Assembly: GCA_031549115.1 (NCBI GenBank)
Contig: JAVBQJ010000019.1
Location: forward strand, 1-64,000
Reading direction: 5' to 3'
DNA length: 64,000 nt
From: JAVBQJ01 sp031549115
GTDB lineage: Bacteria > Verrucomicrobiota > Lentisphaeria > Victivallales > Victivallaceae
The position numbers were made by a program, and so were the translations under genes. The notes beneath the pieces were generated by a model. It saw only the letters and a list, made by a program, of their open reading frames with translations, was not told the DNA's origin and made no database searches. Positions 32,092 to 41,750 of the stretch are shown here, piece by piece; position 1 is the stretch's first letter, and each line of letters begins with the position of its first letter.

Positions 32092-33086
32092 AGCGTCGCA
32101 AAAAAAGTGACGAAAGCGGTGTTGCGCTGGTGGCGGTGTTGGGGGTGCTGTCGCTGATTTTTCTCTTGACCGCCACCATCGTCGCCGTGTCGCAGACATT
32201 GCGCTACCGGACCGCGACGGTGACACGCCTTGGCGAATCGGTCTACCGCGCCGAGAGCGCCGCCAATCTGGCGATTTGGCTGTTGATGAACGACAAGGCG
32301 CACTATCCGGAGCGCAACCCCGCGCCGGGAGCGGCGTTGATTCAGGAGGAGCGCTTTCTCGCCAACGGGCGCGAACACCGCGTCGATGCCTCGCATCAGG
32401 AGTACGCCGTCCGGATTTACGATATGTACTCCGGGGTGGATGTGTCGGGTAGTAATGCTCAAAGGGCCTTCAGTTTCCTGGATGAAGCCCTGGCGCTCGA
32501 TCCGGCGCGCCGGGAGTTGTTGACCATCTTCCGCAACCGGCTGATCGATTACATCGACTTCGACGACAATCTGCAGATCCACGGCATGGAGCGCATGGAC
32601 TACGAAGCCGCCGGCTTGGCGCCGTTGCCGCGCAACGCGGCGCTGCAGTACCGCGAAGAACTGCTGTGGATTCCGGGGTCGGAGGAGTTCGTCAACCCGG
32701 ATGCGGACGGCGTACTGCGTTACATCAATCCGATCCCGCCGCGGGGGATGGTGACCGCCGCGCCGCGGCCGAGCCTGTTCTCGGCGCCGCCGGAGCTGTT
32801 GCGCGACCTGGCCAACCTCCGCGACGACGAGTTGGATGCAACCCTGACCTGTCTGGCGCGGCTGGAAGAGGAAGACGTCACCCTGGAGGAGCTCTTTTCG
32901 TCGCGGCCCGACCTCCTGGAGAAGTTGAAAAGCAAATTCGCCGTTACCGAGTCCGGATTCTATACCCTGATCATCCGTCCCGCCCCCGGGAACACATTCG
33001 GAGGCCGAATCCTGGCAATCAGCCTGCGCGTCGACCAGGCCCCGCCGCAACGGGGGTTCAAATTCTGCCAATGGCAAATTTACTGA
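32088..33086 (+). CDS. gspK: Minor pseudopilin GspK-like tip protein
   Basis: This 332-aa protein starts with a basic head (MKRRKKSDES), then G-VALVAVLGVLSLIFLLTATIV, the GspK-type prepilin helix with Gly before Val and no Glu5. It then has a large globular part (about residues 70-300) with YRAESAANLAIWLLM and FRNRLIDYIDFDDN, a phrase common in GspK. The last quarter contains a SAM-like helix set (LRDLANLRDDELDATL, split from LARLEEEDVTLEELF). A longer in-frame reading starting at 31932 is shadow from gspJ. GspK caps the pseudopilus and has no Glu5 in the family, which fits. The last 36 codons are duplicated downstream at 41940-42047. Confidence 0.86.
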   Translation: MKRRKKSDESGVALVAVLGVLSLIFLLTATIVAVSQTLRYRTATVTRLGESVYRAESAANLAIWLLMNDKAHYPERNPAPGAALIQEERFLANGREHRVDASHQEYAVRIYDMYSGVDVSGSNAQRAFSFLDEALALDPARRELLTIFRNRLIDYIDFDDNLQIHGMERMDYEAAGLAPLPRNAALQYREELLWIPGSEEFVNPDADGVLRYINPIPPRGMVTAAPRPSLFSAPPELLRDLANLRDDELDATLTCLARLEEEDVTLEELFSSRPDLLEKLKSKFAVTESGFYTLIIRPAPGNTFGGRILAISLRVDQAPPQRGFKFCQWQIY

Positions 33087-33422
33087 TAGATTGATAAAAT
33101 AATATTTATGAAATTCGTCATGTTTAGCAATTTATTAATTGATCCTGCTCAGTTAAGTTCAAGCATATTCTGATGTTGTTAAATAAAAATTGTTGTTCTA
33201 TGCTATTTGATAGCTTAAAAATTGAGTTGATTTTTTTAATAAATTTATATACAATTTGTAAACAATTTGATGTAAATTTTTCATTATTTAAATTTTTCTT
33301 GTTAATTTTTTAATTAAGGCATTGACAAATCGCGCAAAATAACCTATACTATAATAGAAGAGGCATGATGAAGCCAATCCGTTGTATTGCGCTTTTGGGG
33401 AGTGGACGAGTTATAATATTAG
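32975..33422 (+). repeat. Duplicated block, copy A: gspK tail plus promoter and leader
   Basis: This block aligns along its full length to 41936-42385. It begins within the last codons of gspK (CCGTCCCGCCCCCGGGAAC), keeps the stop, crosses the AT-rich 3' flank, and ends just after GTTATAAT. The coding part is nearly identical and the non-coding part shows scattered substitutions with few indels, so this is an old tandem duplication, with the promoter best kept. Apart from that promoter and leader, the stretch 33087-33321 holds nothing I recognise. Confidence 0.88.
33322..33350 (+). promoter_or_regulatory. Promoter PA for HEAT-RHS1
   Basis: A perfect TTGACA (33322-33327) and TATACT (33345-33350) are separated by 17 bp. 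The expected start is near 33357. The same hexamers and spacing are kept in copy B at 42284-42312, where spacer bases have changed, so the -35 and -10 look to be under selection. Confidence 0.8.
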
Positions 33423-33499
33423 GTTATTTACAACCATCGACAACAGTTGATTTAACGATATTCCGGTATTCAGTGGAGCAATTGGGAGCAGATGAATAA
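33365..33499 (+). CDS. Possible 44-aa leader ORF
   Basis: An ATGATG start at 33365 is preceded by AGAAGAGG, a fair ribosome site. It encodes MMKPIRCIALLGSGRVIILG... and ends at TAA 33497-33499, 23 nt before the HEAT gene. Copy B has the same start (MTKPIR..LxLGNG) behind GGAGGAG but stops after 14 codons. Kept start, ribosome site and first residues suggest a translated leader; the later part is not kept. It may regulate translation or simply be chance. No run of rare or single-type codons is seen. Confidence 0.3.
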   Translation: MMKPIRCIALLGSGRVIILGYLQPSTTVDLTIFRYSVEQLGADE

Positions 33500-33522
33500 C
33501 ATATAAACTTGGAGAAGTTAAT

Positions 33523-34386
33523 ATGACACGATATGTACTGACCTGTATCGTTATTGTTGGTGTTGGCTTTTTTTCTTTGGCTGACGAAAACACTTTGCCG
33601 GATACATCTGCTCCTGCAATCACGATTTCCTCACTGCCGCAGAATATCCAGTTGATTGTCGGCATGACCGATGAAGATTACTACCAGCCCCGGGTGGACG
33701 CTATCCATTCGCTGGAATACGATTTGCCGGAAGAACAAATCAAGGCGCTGATGGACTTTCTTTTTACCAAGATTGAAAATCAGCGTTTGCCGGATCTTGA
33801 ATTCAATGGGCTGAAGAACGAATTGACCTGGGCGTTGATCCGGCAACACCAGCAACCAGTCGATTTGGCTCAAAACCTGGTAAAAATGTACAAGGATCGT
33901 ACCTATGATGTAACCTGGCGCGATTATTGCGTTCAATTCTGTGGTAAGAATTATCCCTATACCGCCTCAAAAGACGACAAGGAAATCATGATTGAGGCGC
34001 TGTTCAATGCAACCAAGGAACGGGATAACCGCATTGCCGGCACTGCGGCATATATGCTCTGCCAGTTAACGAAGACGCAGGGGACTCGGAAAGATAAAGT
34101 CGCCGATGCCGCTTATGAAGCGATCAGCGATCCCGTCTGCGATAACGTCAGTAAAGTATCCCTGCTTCAGGCCGGAGCCGAACTTGGCGACATCCGATTC
34201 CTGCCCGCCGCCCGCGATCTGGCCAAGAACGCCCGTGATATTCCGTTGCGCATGTCGGCCATCGCCGCTGTGGGTTTTTTGGGTGACGCCACCGATCTTG
34301 ACTTCCTGGCCTCCCTGACGCAAATCAATGATATCCGTATCCAGAAACCGGCCTTGGCGGCAATTGAACGGATTCAATCGAAATAG
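33523..34386 (+). CDS. Exported HEAT-repeat-like protein
   Basis: This 287-aa protein has an N-terminal signal (MTRYVLTCIVIVGVGFFSLAD). The body is nearly all helical, with HEAT/armadillo-like pairs: RVDAIHSLEYDLPEEQIKALMDFLF, IAGTAAYMLCQL, KVSLLQAGAELGDIRFLPAARDLAK, and PLRMSAIAAVGFLGDATDLDFLASL towards the C-terminus. HEAT stacks usually bind other proteins. It comes directly before RHS1 in what looks like the same transcript, so it may be a periplasmic chaperone, an adaptor for export, or a protective partner for the RHS protein. The ribosome site is GGAGAAG, 7-8 nt before the ATG. Its GC content is lower than that of the secretion operon. Confidence 0.65.
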   Translation: MTRYVLTCIVIVGVGFFSLADENTLPDTSAPAITISSLPQNIQLIVGMTDEDYYQPRVDAIHSLEYDLPEEQIKALMDFLFTKIENQRLPDLEFNGLKNELTWALIRQHQQPVDLAQNLVKMYKDRTYDVTWRDYCVQFCGKNYPYTASKDDKEIMIEALFNATKERDNRIAGTAAYMLCQLTKTQGTRKDKVADAAYEAISDPVCDNVSKVSLLQAGAELGDIRFLPAARDLAKNARDIPLRMSAIAAVGFLGDATDLDFLASLTQINDIRIQKPALAAIERIQSK

Positions 34387-34428
34387 GAACACGATATTTA
34401 TGTGTTGATAAAGCATAAGGAGCCGGAA

Positions 34429-37400
34429 ATGCGTATCCCCCGAATTTTCATTGTATTCGCTGTACTCGGCATAGTGGGAAGCTGGTTACTCCAGGCGGCC
34501 AACCTGCCGTGCCAGGATGGTTCTTGTACGATAAATTGCGGATGTGGTGAAAACCCGCCACCGCCGCCACCGCCTCCGCCATCACCGCCATCGCCGCCGC
34601 CGCCGTGGCCAAAGGCTCCGCCGCCGTCGCCGCCGGATGTGCCGCCGGAACCAGTAACGTATTCTATCGGTGAAGAGGTTGACAGTCTGTCCATTTCGAT
34701 GCGGTTTGGCCGTGCGGCCAATGAGGACGTGAGCCTGGACGAACACTTCAGCATTTACAGCCAAAAGCCGTCCTCGGTGGTTTTCACGCCGCAGGGCTTG
34801 CAGTACCGCAACCGGCTGCTTGACCGGATCAAAATTGCGGTGTTCAAGGAAAACAACGCGTTGACGCATACCGACTTTACCGTTGCTGACCGGGGTGCGT
34901 CGATGAACGAGCTGCCGTCTCCATCGCTCAGCGGGGGCAGTTACAACAGTCAGTATGGCGACTATCTGGGGAGCGGCCAGGTCGCCGGCTCCGGGAGTTC
35001 GAATTCCAGCGGAACTCTGTGCGGCCGTTGCGGACGCTATCACTCGGATATGCCGGCCGACACGGCCGGGCAGATTAAACTGGCGACGGGAAATAACGAA
35101 ACGCTGATTTTCAATTTTCCGCAGAGTTCCGGGAGTGCGAAACTCTCCGGGAATAAGTACTTCCAGAACTACCGCATGGAAATGGTGGACTCTTACGGTC
35201 GCCAGACTACGACGCCGATGGCGGCCCCGGTGGCTTCCGGAGGCTCGGCGCAACAAAGCATGGCGGCTCTTCCGGCCGCTCCGGCTGTCGATCCGACTCC
35301 CGCGATGGCCGCTTTGCCGCCTTTTTTGAAAGGCGTGACGCCGCAGATACCGCAGGAGGAGCAGGAGAAACCCGGTGCGGCGGCGTACTTCAATATGTAC
35401 ATCGGTAATGGTTACTATATATGCTATTCCGCCGACACCGGCGAAGTAATTGGCATGATGACGCCATCCGGCCGCACCATTACGCCGGATTGTGCGACAG
35501 TCGGTTTGGATCTGGTCTACGATGAATCGGCCAACGTGCGGCAGGTTTGGAGCAAAGCCGACGGACTTGCCGATGTGGTGGTCACCGAAATCGGCGTCAG
35601 CTATGAAATCCGCGTTTATCCGCCGAGCCAGGTCGGTTCGAAGGTCAATGGTCTTTATACGTTCAACGGTTCCCCCTATCAGACCTTGCGTATCGAGAAC
35701 CCGAATCCGGGGCAAAACAGCCGGGTGAAAGTTGTCAAAACCATCAATGGTATCACCGAAGAATCTCAATTTGAATACAGCTCCACCCAGGATGCGTGGA
35801 TGCTGATCTCTCCCGATGGCCTCGAAGTGGTTTCGCAAACCGCCACCTGGGACTATTCCAATACAGTCAATACGATCAATGAAGTGGTCAAAACAGCCTC
35901 TGGCCAGATTGCGGAAAAAAGCTCCAAAGTGATGCGCCGTTACTCCTTTGGCGAACGCCCGGTTTCGGTGACACTCGACCCGGATGGCGCCAATCTGCGT
36001 ACCTTGTATACCTACTATACCAACAAGTCCGAACCTGGCAGTTACGGGCGGGTGGCTTCGGTCAGCCATCCCGACGGTTATTGGGAAGCCTACCAATACG
36101 ACGCCGACAGCCGAATCATTTTGACTGTCTCTCCGTGGTTGAACTCCGCGTTCAATTCGGAAGCTTCAAAAGCGAAAGCCGTCTATAAAAACTTCACGCC
36201 GCTCGACCCGCGCGATGAAGTCCTCGCCGACGACATTCGTCCGCGCACCTTGGAAGAAAAAATCCTCGGTATTACCACCAGGAAAGAATTTCAGGCTTTC
36301 TACTTCGATGAGAATAACGCCTATGTGGAAATCCATGAAGTCGCCATCCGTCAGGACGCCCAATACGGCGACGCCGACAACCTGCGTACCGAAACGCGTT
36401 ACTATCCGCGTGGGACCAGCGATTCGCCGAGCGCCGGGCGGGTGAAGTCGGTTCTCTATCCGAATAAGACGACGTCGACATGCACCTATGAATACGGCAA
36501 TTGGAACGTGAATGCGACTCCGGCGAACAGTACTTTCACACCTTCGGCCAACGGAGCCGCAACGCGTATGACCGTGACTTACGGTACGGAAGAGCACCCG
36601 GAAGGCGTTGCCTTCAAAACCACGCGCGGTACGACGATTCATAATAACGTGGGTAAGGTTGCCTGCAAGGAAACCTATGTTTATACCGGAGAGGGCTATG
36701 AACGTTTCAACTGGACAGTAGCGCTTTACGACAACCTGCAGCGGACGGCCAGTGTGATGAAGTCCAACAATGAAATCACCGATTACACTTGGAATTGCTG
36801 CAACCTGGCGTCGAAGACGATGCCCGACGGCACACAATACACTTATGAATACGACGCCTTGAAGCGTCTGATCAAGGAAACCAAGGTTGGCTATGGAAAT
36901 CAACCGGATCTGGTGACGACGTACACTTATGACGCCAAGAATCGTCTCTTGACCACCACGGTCACCGGCGGTGATTTGAGTATGACGTCAAGCATCGTTT
37001 ACAACTTGGCAGGGTTGCCGGTACAAATGACCAACACCCTCGGAATTTCGACAACCTTAAGTTATCTGGTTGGCAGTAATACCGGAACCAACTTGAAAGG
37101 ATTGACAATTACTGCTGACAATGGTAATCAGCAATCCATTGTGGAAGTGTTCTGCGATCAAAAAATTTCCTCAACCACAGGCAATGCGCAGGTAGCGCAA
37201 TTCCAGAATTACGGAGTGACTTCGGAAGGTCATGCGTGGAGCAAGCTATCCACCGGTTCCGGTGACAGCGTACGTTGGCAGAAAAAGGAAACAGATATGG
37301 CTTCTCGGCTTGCATCCATTCAGAAATCCGGCTATCAGGGTGTCACATTGACCACGCAGTATCAGTATAATAATCTGGACCAGTTAATTCAAATCATCGA

Positions 37401-40389
37401 AACTGGGCGGCTGACTGTATTATTTGCCTATGATAACTTGAGCAATCAGATTATGCAGGGCATTGATTTGAATTCCGATGGGCAATTATTGCCGGCGGCG
37501 AATGATTTAATCCTTAAAAGCGAAGCAAAATTTATCAAGAATGGCAGCAACTGGTTTTGGTGCACCCAAAAGAGCACATATGGAACCACCGATGATAATA
37601 CGGAAACCCTTCTGACTGTCATACAGGAAGTCTTATCCGGACTGGCCGCCGGAGAGCTGTCCAAAGTGATTGCGCTGGATCGTCACGGCAACGCTACTAC
37701 GACCAGCAAAATCGTCAACCGCGCTCAGAAACAGGTCACGGAGGCCGTTACCTCTCCCGCCTCCAATGTTTCCGAACAAAAGATCATCACCAATGGCCTA
37801 TTGGTTTCTGATCGCAGTTCCAGTAATATCACCCGAACTTTTGGCTATGACGGATTAGAGCGATTGACTTCAACTACCGATTCGCGTACCGGAACTTCAG
37901 CGATTGCATATCACAGTACTCCGGGCAAATTTGGACTGAAGGCGTCGGAAACAGATGCCGCAGGCAATACGACAACTTATGATTACGACGACTTCGGTCA
38001 ATTAATCGAGGAGAAAAACGCGTTGGAGCAGTATACCCGGTATGCTTACAATACCCGCGGACAGATTACTAAGATCTGGGGAGCACAATACCCGGTCACG
38101 CTGGAGTACGATAACTTCGGTCAGCAAACCAGGTTGACCACTTATCGGAATACTACCGTCGACTTTTTCGGTGCAGAATTTCCAACTGTGATTGGCGATG
38201 TGACCACTTGGGTCTACGACAACGCTTCCGGATTGGTAACGCAGAAACTCGATGCGGAAAACCAGGCGACGACCTATATGTATACCGTGACCGGCAATCT
38301 GGCCGGCCGCACCTGGGCGCGTGGTATCTCCACCAACTACACCTATAACGAACTAGATAAACTGCTGACGGTCGATTATTCGGACGAGACCCCGGATGTC
38401 GGTTACACCTATACCCGCCTTGGCCAACTCGCCGGTGTAACCGATGCAACCGGGACCAGAACTTTTGATTATAACGATCAGTTTGATTTGACAATGGAAA
38501 CAATCGATGGTATTTATAACAAGGCACTAGCGCGTACCTATACGACCAGCGGCATGAAGGGAAAAATTGCGGGAATGAGTATCGACGGGACCAGTTTATA
38601 TGGCTACGACTACGACACCTACGGCCGGTTGAATAAAATCACTACCGCTGCCGGCGACTTCACCTATACCCGTCTGGCGAACAGCGACCTGGTCAGCCAG
38701 ATGACGCGTCCGAACAATATGACGACGAACTGGAGCTACGAACCGCATCGTGACCTGGTTACACAAGTTGCCAACGGCTCCGTCAGCGTCTTTGACTATG
38801 TCAACAACGCCATCGGCAATCGTACCGGTATGAGTCGCAGCGGCAGCGCACTTGCGGCGCCGGATACGGTCAGCTACACCTACAACAATCGCAATGAGGT
38901 CGTGGGGGCGTTATCGGATGCATTAGATACCGATTACAGTTTCGCCTACAGCTATGACTCGATCGGTAACCGCCTGAGTGCTGACTTGGCTGGCGAGCAG
39001 TACACTTACACCAGCAATAACTTGAATCAATACACTCGGGTTAATGCTGAATCTCCGACCTACGATGCAGATGGCAACATGCTGACTCGCGATGGCTGGA
39101 CGCAAGTGTGGAATGGGGAAAACCGAATGATTGCCACATTTAAAGGCAGTCAACGCTTGGAGTTCGACTACGATTACATGGGGCGGAGAATCTTCAAAAA
39201 GGTTTTCGACGGAGACGCGCTGACGACGCATACCCGTTTTGTTTATGATGGATATAAACTGATTCGGGAGCTTGATGCGCTGAATAACAACGCACTTTTG
39301 CGCAGTTATGTCTGGCAACCGGATGCTGTGGGATTGGATGTGCCATTGAGCGTTCTTGACGCAGTCGCGAATCAAACCTACTATTACAGTCTGGACGCGA
39401 ATAAAAACATTGCCGATCTGACGGCATCAAACGTTACTGTCGTGGCGCATTACGAGTACACGCCGTTTGGCAGGCAAACAGCGGCAACCGGGAGTTATGC
39501 GGCCAATCCATTCCGTTTCAGCAGTGAATATTTTGATTCTGAGAACGAGCTGGTTTACTACAATTATCGAGAATATGACTTTAACTTGGGCCGTTGGGTA
39601 AGTCAAGATCCGATTGAAGAGGAGGGAGGAATAAATCTCTATCTGTTTTTGGAAAATAACATAACCCCATACGACCATTTGGGCCAACGGGTAATGCGGC
39701 CCATTGATCCATATATGGAGGATGTTGATGACATTACCAGCACAGAGGAAAATCGCTTTAACAGGCAGGATGAGAAAAACAAGCACAAGCGCTCCTGCTT
39801 TTTAGCAGGCACGATTGTCAAAACTCCCAATGGGGATTGGTTGATTGAAGACATTAAAGTCAACGATCAAGTCTACGCAATCTCCTCGGAAAACGCTGTA
39901 ACCTCTCCAGATATATGTGTTGTGACAGGTATTCAATCTGCAGAAGTTGACGAATATTACACACTGACATTTGCACCGGAGGTAAATATAAGTGTCACAG
40001 CCGAACATCCGTTCTGGCTCGAAGACAAGGGGTGGGTTTCAGTGGCCAATATGGTTCCTGGAGATAAATGTATTACAATTTCAGGGAATCTTATAGAGTT
40101 GGTGTCTAAGACACTGGTCAAAAAAACCGTTCAAGTTTTCAATATGACTGTGGATGATCATCATACTTATTTTGTCGGCTCCTGCGGAATTTGGGTACAC
40201 AATAAAGGTGATGGGGAAGACCTTATCGATTCAATCGCAAAGCGGTTCGATTTAACAAAAAAACAACGAGAAGCATTTTCAGAGGCAATCCATAATTACA
40301 AGGATAACTGTGGTCGCGGTGGGAATGATAATCTTTCCAAACGTGTTCTTGAAGAGCTTGCGCAAAACGCAAAGAATGGAATGAGATAA
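34429..40389 (+). CDS. RHS-repeat polymorphic toxin-like protein with Hint domain (RHS1)
   Basis: This 1,986-aa secreted protein starts at the ATG preceded by AAGGAG six bases upstream (a TTG at 34402 is rejected). A signal peptide is followed by a polyproline stalk (about residues 43-70), a conserved N-terminal region (about 75-480), and long RHS/YD repeats (for example YTYEYDALKRLIKE, YDYDDFGQLIEE, YGYDYDTYGRLNK). The RHS core closes with YYNYREYDFNLGRWVSQDP. After that comes a Hint (intein/hedgehog-like) domain, about 1790-1926: SCFLAGTIV with Cys1, TAEHPFW, and closing WVHN. Hint domains in polymorphic toxins cut off the toxin by self-cleavage. The final 60 residues (GDGEDLID..., with NCGRGGND) are the candidate toxin, unrecognised and very short. 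Two small paralogous genes follow and could be immunity genes. Confidence 0.85.
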   Translation: MRIPRIFIVFAVLGIVGSWLLQAANLPCQDGSCTINCGCGENPPPPPPPPPSPPSPPPPWPKAPPPSPPDVPPEPVTYSIGEEVDSLSISMRFGRAANEDVSLDEHFSIYSQKPSSVVFTPQGLQYRNRLLDRIKIAVFKENNALTHTDFTVADRGASMNELPSPSLSGGSYNSQYGDYLGSGQVAGSGSSNSSGTLCGRCGRYHSDMPADTAGQIKLATGNNETLIFNFPQSSGSAKLSGNKYFQNYRMEMVDSYGRQTTTPMAAPVASGGSAQQSMAALPAAPAVDPTPAMAALPPFLKGVTPQIPQEEQEKPGAAAYFNMYIGNGYYICYSADTGEVIGMMTPSGRTITPDCATVGLDLVYDESANVRQVWSKADGLADVVVTEIGVSYEIRVYPPSQVGSKVNGLYTFNGSPYQTLRIENPNPGQNSRVKVVKTINGITEESQFEYSSTQDAWMLISPDGLEVVSQTATWDYSNTVNTINEVVKTASGQIAEKSSKVMRRYSFGERPVSVTLDPDGANLRTLYTYYTNKSEPGSYGRVASVSHPDGYWEAYQYDADSRIILTVSPWLNSAFNSEASKAKAVYKNFTPLDPRDEVLADDIRPRTLEEKILGITTRKEFQAFYFDENNAYVEIHEVAIRQDAQYGDADNLRTETRYYPRGTSDSPSAGRVKSVLYPNKTTSTCTYEYGNWNVNATPANSTFTPSANGAATRMTVTYGTEEHPEGVAFKTTRGTTIHNNVGKVACKETYVYTGEGYERFNWTVALYDNLQRTASVMKSNNEITDYTWNCCNLASKTMPDGTQYTYEYDALKRLIKETKVGYGNQPDLVTTYTYDAKNRLLTTTVTGGDLSMTSSIVYNLAGLPVQMTNTLGISTTLSYLVGSNTGTNLKGLTITADNGNQQSIVEVFCDQKISSTTGNAQVAQFQNYGVTSEGHAWSKLSTGSGDSVRWQKKETDMASRLASIQKSGYQGVTLTTQYQYNNLDQLIQIIETGRLTVLFAYDNLSNQIMQGIDLNSDGQLLPAANDLILKSEAKFIKNGSNWFWCTQKSTYGTTDDNTETLLTVIQEVLSGLAAGELSKVIALDRHGNATTTSKIVNRAQKQVTEAVTSPASNVSEQKIITNGLLVSDRSSSNITRTFGYDGLERLTSTTDSRTGTSAIAYHSTPGKFGLKASETDAAGNTTTYDYDDFGQLIEEKNALEQYTRYAYNTRGQITKIWGAQYPVTLEYDNFGQQTRLTTYRNTTVDFFGAEFPTVIGDVTTWVYDNASGLVTQKLDAENQATTYMYTVTGNLAGRTWARGISTNYTYNELDKLLTVDYSDETPDVGYTYTRLGQLAGVTDATGTRTFDYNDQFDLTMETIDGIYNKALARTYTTSGMKGKIAGMSIDGTSLYGYDYDTYGRLNKITTAAGDFTYTRLANSDLVSQMTRPNNMTTNWSYEPHRDLVTQVANGSVSVFDYVNNAIGNRTGMSRSGSALAAPDTVSYTYNNRNEVVGALSDALDTDYSFAYSYDSIGNRLSADLAGEQYTYTSNNLNQYTRVNAESPTYDADGNMLTRDGWTQVWNGENRMIATFKGSQRLEFDYDYMGRRIFKKVFDGDALTTHTRFVYDGYKLIRELDALNNNALLRSYVWQPDAVGLDVPLSVLDAVANQTYYYSLDANKNIADLTASNVTVVAHYEYTPFGRQTAATGSYAANPFRFSSEYFDSENELVYYNYREYDFNLGRWVSQDPIEEEGGINLYLFLENNITPYDHLGQRVMRPIDPYMEDVDDITSTEENRFNRQDEKNKHKRSCFLAGTIVKTPNGDWLIEDIKVNDQVYAISSENAVTSPDICVVTGIQSAEVDEYYTLTFAPEVNISVTAEHPFWLEDKGWVSVANMVPGDKCITISGNLIELVSKTLVKKTVQVFNMTVDDHHTYFVGSCGIWVHNKGDGEDLIDSIAKRFDLTKKQREAFSEAIHNYKDNCGRGGNDNLSKRVLEELAQNAKNGMR

Positions 40390-40919
40390 TTTATTCAATG
40401 GAGGTCATGCCTCGCTGTTTGTCGTGTATTCGTAACCAGTTTTCGCGGTCGATTCGTGCAGCGAGTCATGCGAATTCGGCCGTAATATTCCGAGGCTTGC
40501 CTCGAAGATGAGACCATAGTCGCTGTTTGGTATTAATTTTACTGGTCTCTTCTGTTTCTAGTAAGAATTTATGGAAGAGTGATTTTTATGATAAGCTGTC
40601 AATATGCTCGGTATTAATTTCCCTCGGGATGACATGAGATGCTACTACAAAAACTTATAGGTGTAAAGTACTATGATGACAACTGGCGAATGTAAAATTT
40701 TTTTGATTCGACGCGTCTTTTCATAGCAGATCTGGGTTTCTGATCAGAAATTGGAGATGAATTATTAATGTTAACTGGTGATTTCGGAGTCTGGAAAAAT
40801 GCATGACTATTGTGCACAATTCGAGGATCAATAATGGTCAATAATGTTGTAAAAGACTGCAAACAGATTCATGGTATCATTTAAACAATAAACGTTTGTT
40901 ATTTTTAGAAACAAATCAA
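40390..40919. other. AT-rich spacer between RHS1 and the small paralogues
   Basis: I find no supported gene here. A 38-codon reading starting at 40399 (MEVMPRCLSCIRN...) has a CxxC but no further support. A small stem GAGGC-TT-GCCTC near 40492-40503 is too weak for a terminator. Base composition is much more AT-rich than RHS1, as is normal downstream of horizontally varying RHS tips. A promoter for the next gene is not obvious. Confidence 0.35.
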
Positions 40920-41282
40920 ATGACGAAAAATGGCTTCAAGTTGAATTTCCCCAAAGGGCGGCGCTTTTCGTATCGCATTTGGGTTTCGGACGAAAAGCTC
41001 GCAGAAGACTTATTAGTTTTACTTGGAAATTATGGAGAGAGAAAAAACAACAAAGTAATAATCATCAGGATTTGTTATAAAAACAGCAATGCAGTCAGGA
41101 ATATAATAAAAAAAATAATAAAAGAGCACCCTGAAATTTCATATGATCTTTATTTAGATTTCATTCCTAAGAGAGCTAAGGACAAATTTATTTTCCCTGA
41201 TTACATTATAAAGTCTATCAAAGAATTGGGAGGAAAAGTACTTTTTGCATATACAGTATGGCGTGATAAGATGGTCTCATAG
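40920..41282 (+). CDS. Small protein, candidate immunity protein (paralogue 1)
   Basis: This 120-aa protein is AT-rich, has no signal peptide, and lies 530 bp after RHS1. It pairs with the next gene: both have the order N-S-x-x-x-R-x-I-K-x-I-[IL]-K-x-x-P-E-I, then F-P-x-Y-I-[IV]-x-x-I and GG-[KE]-V near the end (here FPDYIIKSIKELGGKV). Being small, AT-rich, cytosolic and placed behind an RHS toxin is typical of immunity genes, and that is the basis for the call. The C-terminal pattern recalls some DUF4279 proteins, but weakly. The reading opens at a TTG at 40896; the ATG at 40920 is used although no clear ribosome site is present for either. Confidence 0.5.
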   Translation: MTKNGFKLNFPKGRRFSYRIWVSDEKLAEDLLVLLGNYGERKNNKVIIIRICYKNSNAVRNIIKKIIKEHPEISYDLYLDFIPKRAKDKFIFPDYIIKSIKELGGKVLFAYTVWRDKMVS

Positions 41283-41347
41283 GGCGGCTATAAAGTGCTG
41301 ATGTCCGGATTACAGTGACGCGTTGCAGGCAGGAATTGGGAACCATT

Positions 41348-41704
41348 ATGTTTATATTAAGATACTACTTTTTATTTAACTCGCGCAATCCCGATGTATT
41401 GAATAATATTGCGGGCATGATAAAGGACAAAGAACGAATCGTTCGTCGACATGAAAGAGTTGCACTGCAAATCACCAACTCGAAGCTGTATATTCGTTGT
41501 ATCAAAGATATCTTAAAAAAGTACCCGGAAATTTACCATGAATACATTTTCTATTATTATTCCAATGACTGGAGCCCGATCCGGCCGATTCCACAATACA
41601 TAGTTGAACATATTCGTATCTTTGGCGGAGAAGTATGCATTAGGTTCAACTATATAAAACATAATGACTATTATGTACAATCCGAAGAACAGCAGAAGGA
41701 ATAA
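41348..41704 (+). CDS. Small protein, candidate immunity protein (paralogue 2)
   Basis: This 118-aa protein resembles the previous one in order and spacing: NSKLYIRCIKDILKKYPEIYHEY matches the first half of the shared pattern and IPQYIVEHIRIFGGEV the second. The loop between them differs (SNDWSPIRP here, KRAKDKF there). A GTG at 41315 gives a longer form, but the ATG at 41348 has GGGA nearby. Like its neighbour it is AT-rich, without signal or membrane helix. Two divergent copies in tandem behind a toxin gene are seen where a locus keeps immunity against older tips. Function is not proven. Confidence 0.5.
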   Translation: MFILRYYFLFNSRNPDVLNNIAGMIKDKERIVRRHERVALQITNSKLYIRCIKDILKKYPEIYHEYIFYYYSNDWSPIRPIPQYIVEHIRIFGGEVCIRFNYIKHNDYYVQSEEQQKE

Positions 41705-41750
41705 AGGGGGCCGGTCTTTGTGACTGGCTCCAAAGGATCTGGTCTTAACT

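Noticed and set aside
34582..36096. A 504-aa minus-strand ORF opposite RHS1
   Set aside because: It is the antisense of RHS coding sequence and ends in an Arg run from the polyproline region.
39793..40200. The RHS1 Hint region considered as a true intein
   Set aside because: There is no conserved C-extein residue (Cys, Ser or Thr) after His-Asn (Lys follows) and it lies at the end of an RHS core, so a Hint processing domain fits better than a splicing intein.
40399..40515. A 38-codon reading after RHS1 with a CxxC (MEVMPRCLSCIRN)
   Set aside because: Too short, no conserved partner or repeat elsewhere in the window, and no clear ribosome site.
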